11,048 bases of DNA from Acidobacteriaceae bacterium (GTDB lineage Bacteria; Acidobacteriota; Terriglobia; Terriglobales; Acidobacteriaceae): assembly GCA_030049955.1 (NCBI GenBank), contig JASIJX010000093.1:1-11048 (forward strand), written 5' to 3'. The notes beneath the pieces were generated by a model. It had not been told where the DNA came from. It saw nothing but the letters and a program-made list of their open reading frames with translations, and did no database searches. Below are positions 6,909 to 11,048 of the stretch, one piece after another (within the stretch, counting starts at the first letter, position 1; each line of letters starts with the position of its first letter). The translations under genes and the position numbers were made by a program.

Positions 6909-8350
6909 GGGACGGGGCTCCAATGCTGCGTCTGAATGAGATCGCCGGTACGGAAAGCGAGATTGGTGACCTGCAGTAACAACTGTGTTCGAGCAGAGAT
7001 GTCTTCAGAGCGAGCCTCGGCCAGAGCTTTTTGCGCCGAGACCACATCGAGCAGATTGCGGACACCATAGCCATAGGCTTCCTGCGCGGCTTCATACGAT
7101 TGCTGGGAGGCCGTCAACAACGCAGTAGCGGCCTTCTGCTGGTGCAGGGCGGTCTGCATATCTGAGTAGGCGGCCCATACCTCATTTGCGATCTGATCGC
7201 GGAGCGAATCGATCTGCGCCTGGGTTGCTTTCTTATCCGCGTTGGCCTGCGCGATGCGGTACTCGCGTCGCGCACCGTCGAAGAGAGTCCAATTGAGGCT
7301 CAACTGAGCGTTCCACAGCCATCCCCCTGCATAACTTCCTGGGAGAAGATCCTGCTGACCGTAGGCCCGCACCCACCCACCATCTCCCTCGAAGCTAAGA
7401 GAGGGAAAGTAGCTGGACTTCGCCTCTTTGATCGAGGCATCGGAAGCCCGTAAACGCGCCAGTTGCTGGAGCAGGTCAGGACGCTGACTGAAAGCGCGAT
7501 CAATTTCCTGGTCGACGGAATCGGCTATTGCGGTAGGAAGTCGCAACTGGTCGATATTTTGGACCTTGAAGACAGTCCCAGGCGCGGAGCCAACTGCGGT
7601 TGCGAGATCGCCGCGAGCGATGTCCACCGCCCCAATTGCGGCCTGGAGATCATAGTCAGCATGCGCGCGTGCCGCCGCAGCTTCCAACTCATCGGGCTTG
7701 GTGGCAAGGCCGTTCGCGAGCCGCGCACTTGCGTCCTCTTCGACAGTCTTGGCGTTCTCGAGACTGACCTCGGCAGCCGCGCGCTGGCCCTCTGCGTTCA
7801 GGAGCCGATAATAGGCAGATGCGACTTGATAGATGATGCGGCGATGGGTGTCGTTGAAGGCAAAGTCGGATGCCAGTAAGTTTGCTTTCGCTGCGTCGAT
7901 CTCTCCGCTGCGACCGCCTACGTCGAGCACGAGATACTCCACATTAAGCGTGGGCTCAAAGATGGCTTCAGTCTGACGGTGGAAGTACTCGCCAATAAGC
8001 GTAGCCGTACGAAGAGAGACGGCAAGGGCAACGGCCGTCAAGGTCGGGTAAAGCGTGCTGCGGGCAATACCCAAGACATCGGCTCTCGATTTTGCTTCCT
8101 CCCAGGCGACTCGTGTCTCAGGATTTTGCTGCTCGGCCAGATCGATCAAGTCGGTGAGCGCGTACGTCTTGTCTGTATCGGGGTTTCCGGGCTTCTGCGG
8201 CTCGGCTGGGTATTCATGCTGGAGCGACTTTGCGTCCTTGGTTTGCGAGATGACGTTGGGAGCGGGCGGGGCGCTTTGTCCCATTAGGCAGGTGGAGTTA
8301 GCGGCAATGGCTAGAAGTGCAATTGTCAAGAGCCAACCTGCTGATGTCAT
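6905..8350 (-). CDS. mdtP: TolC-family outer-membrane efflux factor (MdtP-like)
   Basis: This is the outer-membrane channel of the tripartite pump. It has 481 residues, in line with the 450-490 of the family. A signal peptide spans about residues 1-25 (hydrophobic LLTIALLAIAA, then a polar MGQSA region). I see no valid lipobox, since Cys21 follows Ser-Thr. Two OEP repeats follow. The first starts at about 63 with YALTDLIDLAEQQNPETRVA and turns at VLDVGGRSGEID. The second starts at about 282 with IDRAFSQRPDLLQQLARL and has the matching turn NWTLFDGARREYRIAQAN (353-370). The equatorial motif YGVRNLLDVVSAQKALAEA (427-445) is typical. It is the first gene of the pump operon here, whereas mdtP is last in E. 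coli. The ATG start has only a weak ribosome site (GTGGA), but it is placed directly before the signal peptide. It could be named for any TolC-type factor; the MdtP label is by context. Confidence 0.9.
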   Translation of the reverse strand: MTSAGWLLTIALLAIAANSTCLMGQSAPPAPNVISQTKDAKSLQHEYPAEPQKPGNPDTDKTYALTDLIDLAEQQNPETRVAWEEAKSRADVLGIARSTLYPTLTAVALAVSLRTATLIGEYFHRQTEAIFEPTLNVEYLVLDVGGRSGEIDAAKANLLASDFAFNDTHRRIIYQVASAYYRLLNAEGQRAAAEVSLENAKTVEEDASARLANGLATKPDELEAAAARAHADYDLQAAIGAVDIARGDLATAVGSAPGTVFKVQNIDQLRLPTAIADSVDQEIDRAFSQRPDLLQQLARLRASDASIKEAKSSYFPSLSFEGDGGWVRAYGQQDLLPGSYAGGWLWNAQLSLNWTLFDGARREYRIAQANADKKATQAQIDSLRDQIANEVWAAYSDMQTALHQQKAATALLTASQQSYEAAQEAYGYGVRNLLDVVSAQKALAEARSEDISARTQLLLQVTNLAFRTGDLIQTQHWSPVP

Positions 8351-8411
8351 ATTCCACGCTGTCGATTGGCAATGGCAGACGACGCACTACACACGAGGGG
8401 CTATTGGTGCC

Positions 8412-8442
8412 TTTATATCCGCGCGAGGAACATCGTCTTCAA
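8412..8442 (-). promoter_or_regulatory. Weak candidate promoter for the efflux operon
   Basis: On the minus strand a TATAAA (8412-8417, five of six matches to the consensus -10) is preceded by TTGAAG (8437-8442, four of six matches to -35) at a spacing of 19 nt. The spacing is longer than ideal. It lies about 60 nt upstream of the ATG of the outer-membrane factor, a sensible distance. This is a pattern match only. Confidence 0.22.
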
Positions 8443-8516
8443 ACTCGATGAGTGCTCCTCGAATACCGGTAGATTGTGGAAGGGTCGTTATTCCTAGGAC
8501 TGCTGATCGGGCAGTG

Positions 8517-8539
8517 ACTGTGTTCGATGCGTACACAGT
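8517..8539. promoter_or_regulatory. Perfect 7-bp inverted repeat, possible operator
   Basis: ACTGTGT (8517-8523) and ACACAGT (8533-8539) form a perfect inverted repeat around a 9-nt spacer. It lies about 170 nt upstream of the first pump gene and about 75 nt upstream of the candidate -35 box. A dimeric regulator site is the natural reading, but no regulator gene is present in the window. The symmetry stops sharply after 7 bp on both sides. Confidence 0.35.
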
Positions 8540-8647
8540 GGAACTGGTTGCAAGTTTGTGCACTCTTACGCAGATAACGGCGTTTGAGAGGATTGAGGCA
8601 TAGATTCTGGTCCGTAATGACGACTCACGCGAGGTTGCCTGGAGGCA

Positions 8648-8670
8648 GCGCGCCATCGCATCCGGCGCGC
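8648..8670. repeat. GC-rich inverted repeat downstream of the diflavin reductase
   Basis: GCGCGCC (8648-8654) and GGCGCGC (8664-8670) form a perfect 7-bp stem with a 9-nt loop. It is about 140 nt past the stop of the reductase gene. On the minus strand no T-run follows, so it is not a standard intrinsic terminator for that gene. On the plus strand a TTTT follows a few bases later, but no plus-strand gene leads into it. It may be a transcript-end stabilising hairpin or chance in GC-rich DNA. Confidence 0.3.
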
Positions 8671-8811
8671 CGCAGCTTTTCAGCAGCCAGCCGCGTGGAC
8701 CGTAACAGTGGGCCGGCACGGGGTCTGGGTCGGCGTACGTCACCGCCTGATTGTGGTGGTTATGTTCAACCTGGGAGGGATTGACTTGTGACTGTAGGAT
8801 TCGTCCCCCAA

Positions 8812-10602
8812 TCAGTACACATCGCGATGGTATCGATGTTCCTCTTTGAGTGTTCCAACGTATTCCTCAGCGGCCTGCGCTGACATCGCGCCTTGTTCCT
8901 GCACAATTCGGCAGAGGGTCCCATGCACGTCCTTCGCCATGCGCGAGGCGTCGCCACAAACGTAAACGCTTGCGCCTTCCTGGAGCCAACTCCAAAATTG
9001 CGGGGCTTGCTCCATCATTCGATCCTGGACGTAAATCTTGTGACCATTGTCTCGTGAGAAGGCGGTGTCAAGGCGCGTTAAATGGCTGTCCGCGTACATT
9101 GATTCCAGCTCTTCGCGGTACAAGTAGTCGGTAGCTGAGCTGCGTTCACCAAAGAAAAGCCAATTCTTGCCCTTGTGCCCCAATGCGCGACGCTCATGCA
9201 GAAAGCCGCGAAACGGTGCGATGCCGGTTCCAGGCCCGATCATAATGATCGGAGCGTCTGGGTCCAACGGCAGTTTGAATTTCTTGTTCGGTTGAATGTA
9301 AATCGGGAGCCGGTCCGCGATGGAAGTCCGGTCAGCAAAGAATGTGGAACACACACCGCCTCGATCGCGGTCGTGGGCCGTGAACCGCACGACCGCAACT
9401 GTGGCGTGGATCTGCCCGGCGTGTGCTGCGGGACTGGACGAGATGGAATAGAGCCTCGGTGTGAGCTTTGGCAGCAACGTCACCAGCTCGCTGGGGTCGT
9501 CAATCACGCCAGGGTATTCGATAAGCAGGTCGATGATGCCGCGATCGTAAACGTAGGCATCGAGAGAGGCCTGGTGCTCCGGCTGCAGCAAATCGAGAAG
9601 CTGTGCGCAATTGCCGCGCGTGGCATATCCCTGAATGATCTTGCGATTCAGACGCGTGATTTGACGTTCGCGTGCCAGCGCATCGTGAAGAGTCGTGGTG
9701 CCCGCCTTCACACTCGGGGCCCGTTCATTCCCGTTGAAGCGCAGCTTTTGCAGGATCTCCGCAACTAAATTCAGGTCGTTTGTTGGGATAACACCGCATG
9801 CATCGCCAGCTTCATAGCGGAGCCCAGTGCCTTCAATCGAAAAGGCAACATGAAGCGTGGATTTTGTAGATGTTACATGCGTCAGAGACTTCTTATCGAT
9901 CACAGGAGCGAGCAATGGATGATCGCGCGAAAAGGCCTTGACGGCCGGAGGTTCGGAATCTGTGACGGATTCCGCGGCTTGTGAGGTGCTCAATTCCTTA
10001 GTTGTTGCTGGCGCCTTTCTTGATGGAAGGGAAGAATCCTCATTCAGGCGCGTAATCATTGCGACCTTCCATTGCGCGAATGGTTTGTCTACCTCCACGT
10101 CACAGTCGACGCGGTCCGCAAGCCGATTTGCTCCCAAAGCAGCGAGTTTGGCATCGATGTCCTTCCCGAATTTGCAGAATTGCTCGTAGTGCCGGTCACC
10201 AAGCGCAAAGACGGCATAGGAGAGCTTCTCCATGCACGGAAAGTGCTCCAGGCAGAGCTGTTCGTAGAAGGGCTGCACGCCGTCCGGGGCATCGCCATCG
10301 CCGTACGTACTTGCAATAATCAGCGCGCACGATTCCGCGGCAAGAGCCGCTGGCGTGTAACCGGCGAGCGTGGAAACTGCCGGGATATGTCCTTGCGCCT
10401 TTAATTCCTTGGCTAATTTGCGCGCCAGCCCTTCTGCAGTTCCCGATTGTGATGCGTAGAGTATCGCAACGCGCCGGGATGTCCTGGTTTCAACGGCTGC
10501 CGGAGCGCTCGAAAACATGCCTGCGAGCAACCCGTTGAGCCAAGCTCGCTGCTCGGGTGTGAAGGGAGCATTGTCAGGAAGGTAGGGAATTGTAGCGGTC
10601 AT
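8812..10602 (-). CDS. cysJ: CysJ-type NADPH diflavin reductase (sulfite/nitrite reductase flavoprotein)
   Basis: This cytoplasmic protein passes electrons from NADPH through FAD and FMN to a siroheme partner. An N-terminal tag ending FTPEQRAWLNGLLAGMF precedes a flavodoxin domain: the FMN phosphate loop ILYASQSGTAEGLA (47-60), STYGDGDAP (98-106), and ALGDRHYEQFCKFGKDID (133-150). A Ser/Ala/Pro-rich linker covers about 188-222. The FAD domain shows RLYSISSSP (383-391) and GGVCSTFFADR (415-425). The NADPH domain shows MIGPGTGIAPFRGF (454-467) and YVCGDASRMAKDVH (547-560), and the protein ends in the RYxRDVY tail found in E. coli CysJ. At 596 residues it is almost the same length as E. coli CysJ (599). 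Its ATG overlaps the stop of the upstream siroheme gene (ATGA), so the two are coupled. Whether the substrate of the complex is sulfite or nitrite is not settled, because the opening tag is also familiar from nitrite-linked homologues. Confidence 0.92.
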   Translation of the reverse strand: MTATIPYLPDNAPFTPEQRAWLNGLLAGMFSSAPAAVETRTSRRVAILYASQSGTAEGLARKLAKELKAQGHIPAVSTLAGYTPAALAAESCALIIASTYGDGDAPDGVQPFYEQLCLEHFPCMEKLSYAVFALGDRHYEQFCKFGKDIDAKLAALGANRLADRVDCDVEVDKPFAQWKVAMITRLNEDSSLPSRKAPATTKELSTSQAAESVTDSEPPAVKAFSRDHPLLAPVIDKKSLTHVTSTKSTLHVAFSIEGTGLRYEAGDACGVIPTNDLNLVAEILQKLRFNGNERAPSVKAGTTTLHDALARERQITRLNRKIIQGYATRGNCAQLLDLLQPEHQASLDAYVYDRGIIDLLIEYPGVIDDPSELVTLLPKLTPRLYSISSSPAAHAGQIHATVAVVRFTAHDRDRGGVCSTFFADRTSIADRLPIYIQPNKKFKLPLDPDAPIIMIGPGTGIAPFRGFLHERRALGHKGKNWLFFGERSSATDYLYREELESMYADSHLTRLDTAFSRDNGHKIYVQDRMMEQAPQFWSWLQEGASVYVCGDASRMAKDVHGTLCRIVQEQGAMSAQAAEEYVGTLKEEHRYHRDVY

Positions 10603-11048
10603 TGAGACACTGACTCCTTCACAGTGAGAAACGATTGAAGTTCGGGGATGCTATGCCTCCGGCTGAACTCAAGGAAAGACTCATCGGGATTTCGTCGCTC
10701 CTCAAATGCAGCAAAAAGGCCTTCCAGCATTGGAGGAAGCTCGGTGTATGCCACAGATGGGATGAGCTCGCGTGCCAGGCCTTGATCCTGGTCACATCCG
10801 CCGCCGATAACAACCTGATAGCCCTCCTCGCCCTTGACCTTGGCGCCAAGAAGGCCGATGTCGCCAACATAGTGCTGCGCGCAGGAGTGAGGACAGCCTG
10901 TCACGTGGAGATTCACGGGCTGGTCGATTTTGAATCTTGCATCGAGCAGGCCGGCAATTTCGACCGCGTGCGCCTTGGTATCCGTAGCCGCATATCGGCA
11001 GCCGCGGTTTCCGGTGCAGGCCACGGTTCCGCGCAGAACCGCGCCGGC
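10599..11048 (-). CDS. NirA/CysI-family siroheme nitrite or sulfite reductase, C-terminal part
   Basis: The last 149 residues of a hemoprotein are visible; the start lies beyond the window edge, so a GTG at 11024 should not be taken as its start. The reading continues upstream without a stop as AGAVLRGT. The iron-sulfur/siroheme ligands are present as C-x5-C (ACTGNRGC, Cys11 and Cys17 of the visible part) and C-x3-C (TGCPHSCAQHYVGDIGLLG, Cys52 and Cys56). The last Cys bridges the [4Fe-4S] cluster and siroheme iron. The tail (NPDESFLEFSRRHSIPELQ) is typical of NirA-family proteins. It performs six-electron reduction of sulfite to sulfide or nitrite to ammonia. ACTGNxxC with a following TK resembles ferredoxin-type nitrite reductases, but mycobacterial sulfite reductase shares this pattern, so the substrate stays open. 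The stop overlaps the start of the diflavin reductase, its likely electron donor, so ferredoxin need not be the donor here. Confidence 0.9.
   Translation of the reverse strand, partial: AGAVLRGTVACTGNRGCRYAATDTKAHAVEIAGLLDARFKIDQPVNLHVTGCPHSCAQHYVGDIGLLGAKVKGEEGYQVVIGGGCDQDQGLARELIPSVAYTELPPMLEGLFAAFEERRNPDESFLEFSRRHSIPELQSFLTVKESVSQ

Larger units (their letters stand above)
8351..8811. other. 461-nt intergenic region upstream of the efflux operon
   Basis: This lies between the end of the diflavin reductase gene and the start of the pump operon, both on the minus strand. It must hold the 3' end of one transcription unit and probably the promoter of the next. I see two short perfect inverted repeats (8517-8539 and 8648-8670) and a weak sigma70-like promoter near 8412-8442. 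I find no clear intrinsic terminator with a T-run on the minus strand. An open frame on the minus strand (8387-8743, 118 codons) has no recognisable domain and starts without a good ribosome site, so I do not call it a gene. Confidence 0.6.

Noticed and set aside
8055..8603. Plus-strand open frame of 182 codons opposite the start of the outer-membrane factor gene
   Set aside because: More than half is antisense to the signal peptide and first repeat of a recognised gene; the remainder shows no motif.
8387..8743. Minus-strand open frame of 118 codons in the spacer before the pump operon
   Set aside because: No recognisable domain, uneven composition, no good ribosome site, and it overlaps the probable promoter and the inverted repeats. 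Conservation data could reopen the question.

Overview
The window is a compact stretch of bacterial chromosome of moderately high G+C. Every well-supported gene lies on the minus strand, so transcription runs from high to low coordinates. An outer-membrane factor shows a Gram-negative (diderm) cell envelope. The mix of genes, a short-form 6-phosphogluconate dehydrogenase and a 'KRPVNN'-type glucose-6-phosphate dehydrogenase would suit an acidobacterium-like soil heterotroph. That placement is inference and is not proven by anything in the window.

Layout in transcription order: (1) 11048-8812, the C-terminal end of a NirA/CysI-type siroheme reductase that runs off the window edge, overlapping by 4 nt a complete CysJ-type diflavin reductase. 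Together they form an NADPH-dependent assimilatory sulfite or nitrite reductase. (2) 8811-8351, a 461-nt spacer with no convincing gene. It holds two 7-bp-arm inverted repeats and a weak candidate promoter. (3) 8350-3157, a tight four-gene operon for a tripartite efflux pump: a TolC-family outer-membrane factor (MdtP-like), a small YtcA-family lipoprotein, an HlyD/EmrA-type membrane fusion protein (MdtN-like) and a FUSC-family inner-membrane transporter (MdtO-like). The gene set matches the E. coli ytcA-mdtNOP locus in a different order. (4) 3153-2923, a small unrecognised ORF directly behind the pump. (5) 2757-298, gnd then zwf, the two oxidoreductases of the oxidative pentose phosphate pathway. 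(6) 1-183 on the plus strand, a frameshifted, truncated fragment that looks like the middle of another TolC-family protein.

Functionally, Zwf makes NADPH, the CysJ-like protein consumes NADPH to feed electrons to the siroheme enzyme, and the pump exports small molecules. I see no transcriptional regulator, tRNA, rRNA, CRISPR array or insertion sequence. I do not see a wholly new system. The points most worth a second look are the rearranged ytcA-mdtNOP cluster, the palindrome in its upstream region, the small ORF behind it, and the decayed TolC fragment beside zwf.
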